The notes under the pieces: model-generated | Told to the model about the DNA's origin: nothing | Seen by the model: only the letters and a program-made list of their open reading frames with translations | Databases searched by the model: none | Position numbers and translations under genes: made by a program | Assembly: GCA_029959865.1 (NCBI GenBank) | Contig: JASCPE010000003.1 | Span: 1-64,000 of the forward strand | DNA from: Microbacteriaceae bacterium PS02070 | Lineage (GTDB): Bacteria; Actinomycetota; Actinomycetes; Actinomycetales; Microbacteriaceae | DNA length: 64,000 nucleotides | Reading direction: 5' to 3' | Shown here: one piece after another, positions 17,074 through 26,174 of the stretch | Numbering within the stretch: position 1 is the stretch's first letter | How the letters are laid out: the number at the start of each line of letters is the position of its first letter

Positions 17074-18090
17074 TCACTCGAAGACCACGACGACCTTGTC
17101 TGTTGCGCCGGGAGATGCTGCGAGGGCCACCCCTCGGGGGGCCTCCGCGAACGGAACCAGGTCGCTGATGATGTGCTGGTACTTCTGCCAATCGGCGATG
17201 ATCGCGTCGGTCACTTCGAAGATCTCGGTTGGGTACCCCATCGCCAGTCGGATGTCGGGTTCGCTCGGCAGAATCGCCGCCAGGTCGATCTCGACCGGCC
17301 GCTTGTGAACGCCGACGATCGAGAGCACACCGCCGTGTTTGATGCCAGAGAGCGCGGTCTGGATGACCGCGGGAACCCCGGCGGCATCGATGTAGACGTC
17401 GGTCGCCGGCTTGGTCGGCTGGCCGGGAAAGCCGGGTACCTCGCCCTGGATCTCCTTGAGCCGCTCCACCACGTCTCCCTGGCGTGAGTCGATGACCGCA
17501 TCCGCACCGATCAACAGAGCCTTCTCCAGCCGCGACGGCACGACATCGACGACGGTCACGTGCGCGGCTCCCTTAGACTGCGCTGCCAGGAGTGCCCCCA
17601 GTCCAATCGGGCCAGCGCCGAAGACGACGACGCGCGATCCCTCGCCCGCCCCCGATCGGTTCACGCCGTGATATGCGACAGCCATCGGCTCGTTCAGTGC
17701 GATGACCTCCCACGGGATGTCCTGCGGAACCACCCGGAAGTGGACGCCAGGTCGAGCATCGGGGAGCAGGAGAAGCTCCGCGAGGGCACCCTGGCTGCCA
17801 CCGTTCCCGATGACACCGTCGGTTGTCGCCATCGGATTGATCACGACGTGGTCACCGATCTCCGCACCGACCACGGCGTCCCCGACCTCGACGATCTCAC
17901 CCGCCGCTTCGTGCCCGATCGGCATCGAACCCTGCTGATGAGGCAAGCCCCCCATGTGCGCGTACATCGCGTCACTCCCGCAGATTCCGCACGCCTTGAT
18001 CTTGACGATGATGTCATTGGGCCCGGCCGTAGGGGCCGGAACGTCCAACAGCTCAACGGTGTCCGGGGCGGTGACAATGAGTGCTTTCAT
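17074..18090 (-). CDS. Zinc-dependent medium-chain alcohol/polyol dehydrogenase
   Basis: This 338-residue MDR-family enzyme oxidises an alcohol, polyol or aldose with NAD(P). The catalytic-zinc ligands are visible in CGICGSD (Cys), GHEAAG (His-Glu) and LNEPMAVAYHGV (Glu). The Rossmann motif is VFGAGPIGLGAL. The structural-zinc four-cysteine lobe is absent: the segment after GDHVVINP contains no cysteine, as in some sorbitol or L-idonate dehydrogenase relatives. It lies in the glycosidase operon between the GH1 and SDR genes, and probably handles a released monosaccharide or aglycone alcohol. The 48-base gap to the upstream SDR gene is GC-rich with an AAAAA run on the coding strand. Confidence 0.9.
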   Translation of the reverse strand: MKALIVTAPDTVELLDVPAPTAGPNDIIVKIKACGICGSDAMYAHMGGLPHQQGSMPIGHEAAGEIVEVGDAVVGAEIGDHVVINPMATTDGVIGNGGSQGALAELLLLPDARPGVHFRVVPQDIPWEVIALNEPMAVAYHGVNRSGAGEGSRVVVFGAGPIGLGALLAAQSKGAAHVTVVDVVPSRLEKALLIGADAVIDSRQGDVVERLKEIQGEVPGFPGQPTKPATDVYIDAAGVPAVIQTALSGIKHGGVLSIVGVHKRPVEIDLAAILPSEPDIRLAMGYPTEIFEVTDAIIADWQKYQHIISDLVPFAEAPRGVALAASPGATDKVVVVFE

Positions 18091-18138
18091 GGTCTTCTAC
18101 TTTCTCGATCTCCCCGCGGGGCGGGTTTTTCATAAGCG

Positions 18139-18927
18139 CTAAAGGACGGATTTCATTCGGGACGCGACGAGCGCGGTCGTCCGACGCGCACTCACCCTCG
18201 TCAGTCGCTCGAGCATCTTGGCGTCCGCGCCGACGAGCACGCGGAAGCTGTTGCGCGCAATCCCGTCGACGATGATCCGGCCCGCTTCCTCCGGTGTCGT
18301 CGAGCGGACCTTCTGACCCTTGGGGTCGATCATCTCCACCCCCGAGTTCGCTGCCAGGGAGGTACTGATGTTGCCGGGGAAGAGTGTGATGACCGAGACC
18401 GAGGTGCCGAGCAGCTCGGCATACAGTCCCTCGCTGAACTGCTTGACGGCGCCCTTGCTGGCTCCGTAGAAGGTCTGTCCAGCGAACGGGATCAGCGCGG
18501 CCAAGCTCGACATGTTCACCAATGCCGCCTCGGGGCGGGCCGTGAGCAGCGGCAGGAACGCGCGGCACATATTCACCGTCCCCCAGAAGTTGACGTTCAT
18601 GATCCGCTCTTCTTCGTCAATCGTCAGCTCGGTGAACGGGACGAAGCGATGGATCGTCCCAGCGATGTTGACGACGGCGTCGACCGCTCCATGAGCGGAC
18701 GCCACGGCCTCCGGAAAGCGCTCCACCTCCGCACGGTCGGTGACGTTGAGCACGTGCGCGCTGACGCGGTCCCCGGCCGCGGCGAGGCGAACCGTTTCAT
18801 CCAACCCCTCCTGGCTCAGGTCCGCCAGGGCGACGCGCGCCCCGCGGCGAACCAAAGAAAGGGCGACCTGCCGGCCCATCCCATTACCGCCGCCCGTGAC
18901 GACGAATACCCTGTTTGCGATTTCCAT
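18139..18927 (-). CDS. Short-chain dehydrogenase/reductase
   Basis: This 262-residue classical SDR has the cofactor motif TGGGNGMGRQ at residues about 11-20. The NNAG-equivalent is VVNIAGTIH, the catalytic serine is in VNMSSLAAL and the active-site pair is YGASKGAV. A purine-rich GGAAGAGAGAG precedes the ATG. Its place between a GH3 gene and the zinc dehydrogenase suggests a redox step on a released sugar or aglycone. Its substrate is not identifiable, and the second SDR at 27188 is not closely similar. Confidence 0.9.
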   Translation of the reverse strand: MEIANRVFVVTGGGNGMGRQVALSLVRRGARVALADLSQEGLDETVRLAAAGDRVSAHVLNVTDRAEVERFPEAVASAHGAVDAVVNIAGTIHRFVPFTELTIDEEERIMNVNFWGTVNMCRAFLPLLTARPEAALVNMSSLAALIPFAGQTFYGASKGAVKQFSEGLYAELLGTSVSVITLFPGNISTSLAANSGVEMIDPKGQKVRSTTPEEAGRIIVDGIARNSFRVLVGADAKMLERLTRVSARRTTALVASRMKSVL

Positions 18928-18955
18928 TCGATTCTCTCTCTTCCGATCCGCTACG

Positions 18956-21190
18956 TCAGGACGCTGTCGCCGCGATGAGGTCCTGCAAAGTCTCCTGTGG
19001 GACCTCCAGCCCGGAGATACGTACGAACTGGCGCATCGTCATCGACTCGACCATCGCCATCTGTTCCGCGGGGACATCGACGCCGGTGAAGCCGAGTGCG
19101 TCCCGCGTCTGATCGCCGACATCGGGATGAGCAAACCACTCGCCGACCGGCGAGTCCATCGTCAACGGGGCAGCGATGCGGTCCCCCTCGAGCTCAATGA
19201 CTGCCTGCGCCAGCGGAGTGTGCGCGTCCGCGCAGACCTCGACGCGGTATTCACCCGCGGCAACCACCCACGCGGCGGCCGCGGTATCCCAGTACGCGAA
19301 GGCGCGGCGCGGAAGCTCGATCTCGACCGTGCGCGTCTCGCCCGGTGTCAGGTCGACCTTCGCGAAGCCTCGCAACTCGCGCACCGGTCGCCGGATCTTC
19401 CCCGCGGCCGTTGCGACGTACACCTGTACGACGTGCTTCCCCGCATGCGCCCCGACGTTGGTCACGGTGACACGCGCGAGCGCCGTATCTGCGCCGGTGA
19501 GTTCCACCTCGACCCCATCGGTGCGGAACGTCGTGTAGGACAGTCCGTGTCCGAAGGGGTAACGCACGGCGGCGCCCGAGGAGGCGAAGTAGCGGTAACC
19601 CACCAGTACGCCTTCTCCGTACCGGACGTGACCTTGCTCCCCAGGGAAGTTCAGCCAGCTGGGGTGGTCCTCTAGTCGGAGCGGGATGGTCTCGGCCAGC
19701 CGCCCGGACGGGTTGACCCGTCCGAACAGGATCTCGGCGAGAGCGCGCCCTCCGCCTTGCCCCAGGACGAACCCCTCGATGATCGCGTCGACCTCGTCGT
19801 GCCACCCCTCCAGCGAGACGATGCCACCGTTGGATAGGATGACCACCGTGCGGTGGGCGGTTGCGGCCACCTCCCGGATCAGCGCGACCTGATCGGCGGG
19901 CAGCTCGAGGCTCTCCCGATCGATTCCCTCCGACTCGCCGGTCTCGTCAAGACCCGCGAAAACGACGGCGATGTCGGAGCGCCGTGCCACCGCGGCGGCG
20001 GATGAGCGCAGTTCGTCGCTCGGGCTCCCGTCTAGGGAGAATCCGGGAGCGTAATTGACAGTGACGTCGAGCTCAGCCGCAAGCGAGGTGATCTCCTCGA
20101 GTGGGATGTCGACTCGCGTCGCATTGACATGGGCGCTTCCGCCGCCCTGATAGCGGGGATTCTCCGCGAACGCGCCGATGACGGCGACGTGGACGCCCCC
20201 GGGAATGGGAAGCACGGCGTGCTCATTGCGAAGGAGCACGACGCACTCGCGGGCGAGTTCACGAGCCAGCTCGTGATGTGCGTCCGCGTCGACCGCGTGT
20301 CGGTCGGGAGTGGACACGCGTCCGGCCAGGTGCGCGAGGCGCTCGACAGAGCGGTCGATGTCCGCCTCGGAGAGGCGACCGTCGGCGACTGCTGCGACGA
20401 GCTCGGCTGCGCGATCTTTCTCCCCTGGCATCTCCAGGTCGAGCCCGGCCACGAGTGCAGATACCCGGTCCGAGACCGAGCTCCAATCCGAGACGACGAC
20501 ACCGTCGAAGCCCCATTCCTCACGCAGGACCTGGGTGAGGAGCCACGGATTCTCCCAGGCGTAGACGCCGTTGATCTTGTTGTAGGACGACATCACGGTC
20601 GCGGGCCGCGCCTCGGTGACGACCGCTTCGAAGGCCGGAAGGTAGATCTCTCGAAGGGTGCGTTCATCGACGTCGGAGCTGATCGTCTGGCGATTCGTCT
20701 CCTGATTGTTCGCCGCGAAATGCTTAATTGAAACGCCCGGCCCCTCTGCCTGCAGCGCCCGGGTGTACGCGACGCCGAGGGCACCGGCAAGATGCGGATC
20801 CTCGGAGTAGTACTCGAAGTTTCGGCCGCACAGGGGCGACCGCTTGATGTTGACGCCTGGCCCGAGAACGACGTCGACTCCTTGGGCACCCGCCTCGATC
20901 CCGAGCGCCGTGCCCAGTCGTGCTGCGGCCTCCGGATTCCAGCTCGATCCGATAGCAACCCCGGGCGGGAAGCAGGTTGCCGGGTCGCTCGCAAAGAGAG
21001 CGAGATGATCGTGGCTGCCCGACTGGTGACGCAGGCCGTATGGACCGTCGGCGAGGCGGAGCGAACGGATCTGCGCGGCCTCGACCGCCTCCGTCTCCCA
21101 GAAATTCCTTCCGGAGAGAGGGCGCGCCTTCGCTTCGAGGGGAACGTCGGCGAGTGCGCCGTCGGACATCGGGTTCGATTCGGTGTTCAT
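18956..21190 (-). CDS. Glycoside hydrolase family 3 with Fn3-like C-terminal domain
   Basis: This 744-residue enzyme is a beta-glucosidase-type GH3. The (alpha/beta)8 domain contains DVVLGPGVNIKRSPLCGRNF, SIKHFAANNQE and the nucleophile Asp235 in GVVVSDWSS. The alpha/beta sandwich includes VVFAGLDETGESEGIDR, and the C-terminal Fn3-like domain contains VTNVGAHAGKHVVQVYV. No signal peptide is present. GGAG precedes the ATG at 21190. It is the second of two consecutive GH3 genes in the operon, with a domain layout unlike the shorter GH3 at 4139. Confidence 0.95.
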   Translation of the reverse strand: MNTESNPMSDGALADVPLEAKARPLSGRNFWETEAVEAAQIRSLRLADGPYGLRHQSGSHDHLALFASDPATCFPPGVAIGSSWNPEAAARLGTALGIEAGAQGVDVVLGPGVNIKRSPLCGRNFEYYSEDPHLAGALGVAYTRALQAEGPGVSIKHFAANNQETNRQTISSDVDERTLREIYLPAFEAVVTEARPATVMSSYNKINGVYAWENPWLLTQVLREEWGFDGVVVSDWSSVSDRVSALVAGLDLEMPGEKDRAAELVAAVADGRLSEADIDRSVERLAHLAGRVSTPDRHAVDADAHHELARELARECVVLLRNEHAVLPIPGGVHVAVIGAFAENPRYQGGGSAHVNATRVDIPLEEITSLAAELDVTVNYAPGFSLDGSPSDELRSSAAAVARRSDIAVVFAGLDETGESEGIDRESLELPADQVALIREVAATAHRTVVILSNGGIVSLEGWHDEVDAIIEGFVLGQGGGRALAEILFGRVNPSGRLAETIPLRLEDHPSWLNFPGEQGHVRYGEGVLVGYRYFASSGAAVRYPFGHGLSYTTFRTDGVEVELTGADTALARVTVTNVGAHAGKHVVQVYVATAAGKIRRPVRELRGFAKVDLTPGETRTVEIELPRRAFAYWDTAAAAWVVAAGEYRVEVCADAHTPLAQAVIELEGDRIAAPLTMDSPVGEWFAHPDVGDQTRDALGFTGVDVPAEQMAMVESMTMRQFVRISGLEVPQETLQDLIAATAS

Positions 21191-21221
21191 GACAGTCTCC
21201 GGGGAGTAGGCGGCAGGGGGC

Positions 21222-23600
21222 TCACAAGGCGGCGGGCAGGATCAGGGTCGGGACATCCACGGTCGACTCCCCGCGGATGTCTGCGCTGGACAGACCGAGG
21301 AGGAGGGTCACGTCTCCCGCTTCGACGCCACGGCGACCGTCCAGCCAGGTGTAGGCCAGACGTTCCAGAGGAGCGGTCAGAGTGATTTCCACGGCTGCGG
21401 ACGGATCAAGCCGTGCGCGCTCAAAGGCGATGAGCTGTTGTACCGGACGCACAACGCTTGCCCACTCATCCCTCGCATACAGCTGAACGACCGCCGTTCC
21501 CGCGCGTTCACCGACGGTGCGCACGCGGGCTCGAGCAGACAGCGCACCATCGGCGTATGCGGCCTGGACCAGCTCCACCTCGAAGTCGGTGTAGGTCAGA
21601 CCGTGGCCGAAGGAGTAGAGCGGGGTGCTGTCGGGAAGGTCGATGTACCCGTGCCGCGGCCGCGAGGGATGCACATAGCCGCTGCCGAACGGATGACCGT
21701 AGTACATCGGCACTTGGCCAAGGGTGCGCGGGAACGTCGAAGGGAGGCGCCCGCCGGGCTCGCGAACGCCGAACACAGCATCAGCGATCACCGGCCCGGC
21801 GACGGGCCCGAGAAGCGGTGCGAGAAGCACGGCGTTCGATGCGTTGTGCACGGGCTCGAGCAGCAGTGGCCTGCCCGAGGCGACGATGGTCACGACGGTC
21901 TTGCCGAGAGCATGCAATGCGGTGATGAGCTCGTTCTGGTTGCCCGGCAGCGTCGGGTTCGAGGCAGTGCGTCCCTCCCCCGCAGTGTTGTTGCCCGCCC
22001 AGCCGGTACGCTCCCCGACGACCGCGATCACCACGTCGACCGCGTCTACCGCCGCCGCGAGGGAATCGACGTCGATCGCCGGAGCATTCTGATCGAGACT
22101 GCCGAAGTCGTGGAAAGCAATCGACTCGTCCTGGGCGCGCAGCGCGTGGAGCACCGTGACCGCCTCGGGGTGCAGCCGCCTGGTGTTCTCCTCGAAGATC
22201 GGTTCGATGCCGGGAAGTCGCGTCTGGAACAGATCCGGAAACACCTCGGGGTTCGCGGTCACTCCCGGCAACTGCCCCGTGGCGATGAGGGTGATCGCGC
22301 GCGCCATCTCCGACTCCGATGCCGTGCTGTACGCGCCGAAGTGAATACGCAGTTCGTCCGCCGCGGGACCGACCACGGCGACGGAGCGCTGACCGGGTGC
22401 CAGCGGGAGGGTTCCGTCGTTGCTCAGAAGCGTGACGCTCGCTGCCGCCACCTCCCGTGCGGCATCCTCGGAGATCGAGCGCTCCACCGGCGGCGTCGGG
22501 GGAATGGGTCGCGCGGGTGTCATCCCGGGGATCAATCCCAGCTGCTCCTTGAGCCGCAGGACACGCTCCACCGCGCGATCGAGCACTTCCTCCGAGAACG
22601 TCCCATCCTCGATGAGAGAGCGGAGGCTTCCTGTCATGGCGGCGCTCGGAAGCTCAACATCCAGGCCCGCGGCGAGGGCTTGTCCTGCGGCATGGCCGGG
22701 TGTCGGGGCGATTCGGTAGGTCTGGTGGAGCATTCCGATCGAGTCATAGTCGCTGACGGTCAATCCGTCGAAGCCCAGCTGCCCGCGCAGCAGATCTGTC
22801 AGCAGCCAGTGGTTGGCCGCCGCGGGCACCCCGTCGATCTCGTTGTAGGAGTTCATCACGACCTGAAGACGAGCCTCAGCGATCGCGCGGCGGAACGGTT
22901 CGGCGTGCACGTCCACGAGCTCGCGCCGACCCAGCTGGGTGACGGCCTGATTCACTGCACCCGCGGACACACCGTAGGCGAGGAAGTGCTTGCCCGTGGC
23001 AAGGATGCCGCTATCTGCTTCGGCGCCTTGAACTCCCTCGATGAAACCGATCCCCATGCGCGAGATCAGTTCCACGTCTTCGCCGTACGTCTCATGGACG
23101 CGTCCCCAGCGAAGATCGCGCGCGACATCGAGCACGGGTGAGAAGAAGAGGTGGATGCCGACGGCGCGTGCCTGGCGAGCCGCCGTACGTCCGACGAGTG
23201 TGCTCAGCGTAGGATCCCACGTCGCGGCTTGGCCCCACGGCGTCGTGAACTGATATCCCTGCGGGTGGACGAACCCGCTCACGCCTTCCGCGTGCACGAG
23301 AACGCCGATCCCGAACGGGGTCACCTCTCGGGCGACCTCCTGCAGCCGCGCGATGTCATCTCGGAGTCCTTCGAGGTCCTCGTTCAGTTGCTGACCCAGG
23401 GAGAGGTGGCCCACGCCGTGCGGTCGCACGGTGGCCAGACGTTCGATCTCGATCGGGAATCCGCGCGAGAGGTCCGGCGGCGGCGAGGTGGGATCCATCA
23501 TCTTCGCAAAGTCGACGAGGTCCATCGGCACGATGCCCTGAATCTGTGCGATCTTCGCGTCGAGATCAAGGCGGGAGACAAGGCTGCGGATGTTCGTCAT
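21222..23600 (-). CDS. Glycoside hydrolase family 3 (beta-xylosidase/glucosidase-like)
   Basis: This 792-residue GH3 enzyme starts at the internal ATG (MTNIRSLVSRLDLDAKIAQI), because AGGA lies about 12 bases upstream and alignment with GH3 begins there; 35 codons of open frame further upstream are non-homologous. The barrel carries FFSPVLDVARDLRWGR, TGKHFLAYG and the nucleophile Asp284 in LTVSDYDS. The sandwich domain has VVIAVVGERTGWAGN, and an Fn3-like domain closes the protein. There is no signal peptide. It is separated by 31 bases from each neighbouring gene in the operon. Confidence 0.94.
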   Translation of the reverse strand: MTNIRSLVSRLDLDAKIAQIQGIVPMDLVDFAKMMDPTSPPPDLSRGFPIEIERLATVRPHGVGHLSLGQQLNEDLEGLRDDIARLQEVAREVTPFGIGVLVHAEGVSGFVHPQGYQFTTPWGQAATWDPTLSTLVGRTAARQARAVGIHLFFSPVLDVARDLRWGRVHETYGEDVELISRMGIGFIEGVQGAEADSGILATGKHFLAYGVSAGAVNQAVTQLGRRELVDVHAEPFRRAIAEARLQVVMNSYNEIDGVPAAANHWLLTDLLRGQLGFDGLTVSDYDSIGMLHQTYRIAPTPGHAAGQALAAGLDVELPSAAMTGSLRSLIEDGTFSEEVLDRAVERVLRLKEQLGLIPGMTPARPIPPTPPVERSISEDAAREVAAASVTLLSNDGTLPLAPGQRSVAVVGPAADELRIHFGAYSTASESEMARAITLIATGQLPGVTANPEVFPDLFQTRLPGIEPIFEENTRRLHPEAVTVLHALRAQDESIAFHDFGSLDQNAPAIDVDSLAAAVDAVDVVIAVVGERTGWAGNNTAGEGRTASNPTLPGNQNELITALHALGKTVVTIVASGRPLLLEPVHNASNAVLLAPLLGPVAGPVIADAVFGVREPGGRLPSTFPRTLGQVPMYYGHPFGSGYVHPSRPRHGYIDLPDSTPLYSFGHGLTYTDFEVELVQAAYADGALSARARVRTVGERAGTAVVQLYARDEWASVVRPVQQLIAFERARLDPSAAVEITLTAPLERLAYTWLDGRRGVEAGDVTLLLGLSSADIRGESTVDVPTLILPAAL

Positions 23601-23631
23601 CGAAGTGTCCTCGTGAGATGTGGTGTGTGGT

Positions 23632-26052
23632 TCATGTCCCCGAGCCGGGGGTGGATTCGAGCTCGATGCGGGCCGCGCCGGTCGCGGAGGTCGCCGTGAC
23701 GACAACCAGACCGGGCTCGCCGGTCGATCGCACGACAGCGAGCGCGCGACCGCGGTAGGTCGACGTACGCGCGGAGGTGAACGGAGTGGTCGGCGCCGGA
23801 GCAGCCGTTCCGAGGCCTGCCAGGATGCCCGGGCCGGACACGGTCACCGTGACCTCCTCGTCCGCCAGCATCTCCACGGTCCCGGCGGCGTCTGCCAGTT
23901 CGATCGTCACGAATGCCAGATCCGACCCGTCGGCCGCCAGGGACCCAGACTCGGCATGGAGGTTCAGCATCAACGCGGCGCCCGCCGAGGTGAGTTCGCT
24001 GCGGGCTGTCTCCGCACCGCCGCGGTATCCCACGGCCGTCAGTACACCCGGTTCGTAAGGAACGCGGAATCGCGCGAGGTACCCCCGGCGCCGCCCGGCT
24101 TTCCGTCGTCCCACGCTGCGACCGTTCAGCAGTAGCTCGACCTCGTCATCGGTCGAGTACACCTCGATCTCCGCGCGTCGGCCCTCGCATCCCCGCCACG
24201 ACCAACTCTCCACTGCGTCGGTGGAACGCCACGTCGACCGAACAATCGGCGTCCCGCTGAGATCAAGGGGACGCACCCCGATCGCAGGAGCTTCCAGCGC
24301 ACCCCAGGCCGCTTGCGTCAGGCGCAACGACACGTCAGGCATCCCGATGAGGTCGAACAGACCACCGCCGTGGAGGATGTATGGATAGGGCTTCGACAAT
24401 CCTGCCCGCTTGCCGGGCACCCAGAGCCCGACGCCGGCTTCTCCGAGGAACTCCCACCCGACCCATACGAAGTCGCCGATGATGGCCGGGTGCTTTTCCA
24501 CCAGCTCCCATCCGCGGACAATGTCTCCGGGCAGGGTCTCACTGCCGAGGATCACGCGGTGCGGGTAGGCCTTGACGTCGTGGGCGTAGCGGCCCATCCC
24601 GTAGTTGTACCCGGCGACGTCCACCACGGCGAACGCGTCGCGCGACGCGCGGTCGGCCATCGGGAGGCGAGAGACGAGGTTCATCATGCGCCCGATGTGA
24701 TTGATCATCACGTTCGCCTCGGTACTGCCCGCCATCGACTTCTCGTCGGCGCCGTCCGTCTCTCGATACGGAGATTTGTCGAACGCGACCATCGCATTCA
24801 GGAACAGATTGATCGCGACAGTCAGGGGACGTTCGGGATCGGACGAGCGAAAATGGTCGGCGATCTCCCGTGCCAGCTCTACGCCTTCGGGCGTGGCTGT
24901 CTCGGGGATCTCGTTCCCGATGGCGTACATGATGACGCTGGGCCTGTTCCGATCCTTCGCGATCATCCGATCCGCATCCTCGCGCCAGGTCTCCCGGAAC
25001 CTGTGAGCGCCGTCGTGCGCGGTCTTGGAGACGACCCAGTAGTCGGCGAACTCATCGAGCACATACATGCCGATCTCGTCGCACGCGTCGAGGAGATCGC
25101 GCGACATCGGATGGTGTGCGCTGCGAACCGCCGTGAAACCGGCGTCCTTCAGCCGACGAACGCGACGAAACTCGGCCGCTCGATGACCCGCGGCCCCGAG
25201 CACGCCGTGATCGTGATGAATGCAGGCGCCGCGCAGCTTCACGACGCTCCCGTTGATCCGCAGCCCCTGCGCTGCGTCCACCGCAACCGTACGGAGCCCC
25301 ACGCGGTCGTGGAGCTGATCGACGATCTCGCCGTTGATTCTCGCCGTGGCGATGAGTTCGTACAGGAAAGGACTCTCCACCGACCACGGCTTCGGGTCGG
25401 GCACGTGAAGGACCGCTACCCCGAATCCACCCTCGGACGTCACCGAGGCGATGGAAGCGTCGCCGGCGACCAGTTCGAGCGTGACCGACACCCCCGAGGC
25501 GTTCTCGGGGCTCAGTCGATAGGCCACCTCGACGCTCGCATGCGCCGAGTCGAGAGAGCGCGTGCGCAGATGGATGCCATCGGAGGGGAAGTGAACCGGA
25601 GGTCGCAGAATCATCCGTACCGGGCGAAAGAGTCCCGACCCCGAGTACCAGCGGCTCGCAGGCTGGGGCGAATTGTCCACCAGGACGTGAATCTCGACGT
25701 CGTCGCGTCCATCCAGCACGTCGCGATCGATCGCGAGTTCCGTTTCCGCGTACCCGCTGCGGACGGTCCCGAGCTGGACACCGTTAACGGAGACGACGCT
25801 GTCGCCCTGGACGCCTTCGATACGGAGTGAGAGCTCCCTGTCCCCCGGATCAATTCCCTGCCACGACGTGCGGTACTCGTACACGCCGCCGGGGAACCAT
25901 CCCTGATCGGCTCCACCGGGCGCCTGCGGATCGCGCGGTTCGGCGATCATCGCGTCGTGCGGAAGGGTAACCGGGACCCATGGGCCGTCGCCAGCGGGTC
26001 GAAACTCCCACTCCAGCACGTTGGCGACCGTCGTTGTTTCTCTCGCGGTCAT
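23632..26052 (-). CDS. Glycoside hydrolase family 2, first gene of the minus-strand operon
   Basis: This 806-residue GH2 protein has the sugar-binding domain (VTLPHDAMI, SVVSVNGVQLG), Ig-like domain, TIM barrel and C-terminal beta domains of the DUF4982/invasin-like kind. The acid/base is Glu381 in YAIGNEIPE and the nucleophile Glu505 in LGSETLPGD. It is paralogous to the GH2 at 11625-14066, with highest similarity through the barrel. It starts at ATG 26052 with GGAAGGA upstream and is the operon's first gene, so it lies closest to the putative LacI-type operator. Confidence 0.93.
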   Translation of the reverse strand: MTARETTTVANVLEWEFRPAGDGPWVPVTLPHDAMIAEPRDPQAPGGADQGWFPGGVYEYRTSWQGIDPGDRELSLRIEGVQGDSVVSVNGVQLGTVRSGYAETELAIDRDVLDGRDDVEIHVLVDNSPQPASRWYSGSGLFRPVRMILRPPVHFPSDGIHLRTRSLDSAHASVEVAYRLSPENASGVSVTLELVAGDASIASVTSEGGFGVAVLHVPDPKPWSVESPFLYELIATARINGEIVDQLHDRVGLRTVAVDAAQGLRINGSVVKLRGACIHHDHGVLGAAGHRAAEFRRVRRLKDAGFTAVRSAHHPMSRDLLDACDEIGMYVLDEFADYWVVSKTAHDGAHRFRETWREDADRMIAKDRNRPSVIMYAIGNEIPETATPEGVELAREIADHFRSSDPERPLTVAINLFLNAMVAFDKSPYRETDGADEKSMAGSTEANVMINHIGRMMNLVSRLPMADRASRDAFAVVDVAGYNYGMGRYAHDVKAYPHRVILGSETLPGDIVRGWELVEKHPAIIGDFVWVGWEFLGEAGVGLWVPGKRAGLSKPYPYILHGGGLFDLIGMPDVSLRLTQAAWGALEAPAIGVRPLDLSGTPIVRSTWRSTDAVESWSWRGCEGRRAEIEVYSTDDEVELLLNGRSVGRRKAGRRRGYLARFRVPYEPGVLTAVGYRGGAETARSELTSAGAALMLNLHAESGSLAADGSDLAFVTIELADAAGTVEMLADEEVTVTVSGPGILAGLGTAAPAPTTPFTSARTSTYRGRALAVVRSTGEPGLVVVTATSATGAARIELESTPGSGT

Positions 26053-26078
26053 CGTTGTCCTTCCGGCGCGCCCCTGCG

Positions 26079-26106
26079 TCTTTACCCCTTCAGCGAATCA
26101 CACCAA
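26079..26106 (-). promoter_or_regulatory. Candidate promoter of the glycosidase operon
   Basis: On the minus strand, TTGGTG (26101-26106), a 16-base spacer and TAAAGA (26079-26084) resemble -35 and -10 elements. The palindrome at 26107-26120 directly abuts the -35. The match is modest and by eye. Confidence 0.3.
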
Positions 26107-26120
26107 TTGTCACGTGTCAA
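26107..26120. promoter_or_regulatory. Palindromic operator candidate for the LacI-family regulator
   Basis: TTGTCACGTGTCAA is a palindrome (TTG-CACGTG-CAA) broken only at positions 4 and 11. The central CpG and even symmetry fit LacI-family operators. It sits between the divergent glycosidase operon and the LacI gene, so binding could control both and autoregulate. No second copy was seen upstream of the ABC operon at 855. Confidence 0.5.
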
Positions 26121-26174
26121 CTGCCCGCGCGCGCAGGACGCGTATGTTTATCTGAGAGCTTTCGAGGAGGGCCG

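Noticed and set aside
23601-23705. 35-codon N-terminal extension of the GH3 at 21222-23600
   Set aside because: It overlaps the end of the GH2 gene, is Pro/Arg-rich and has no ribosome site, whereas the internal ATG has AGGA and homology.
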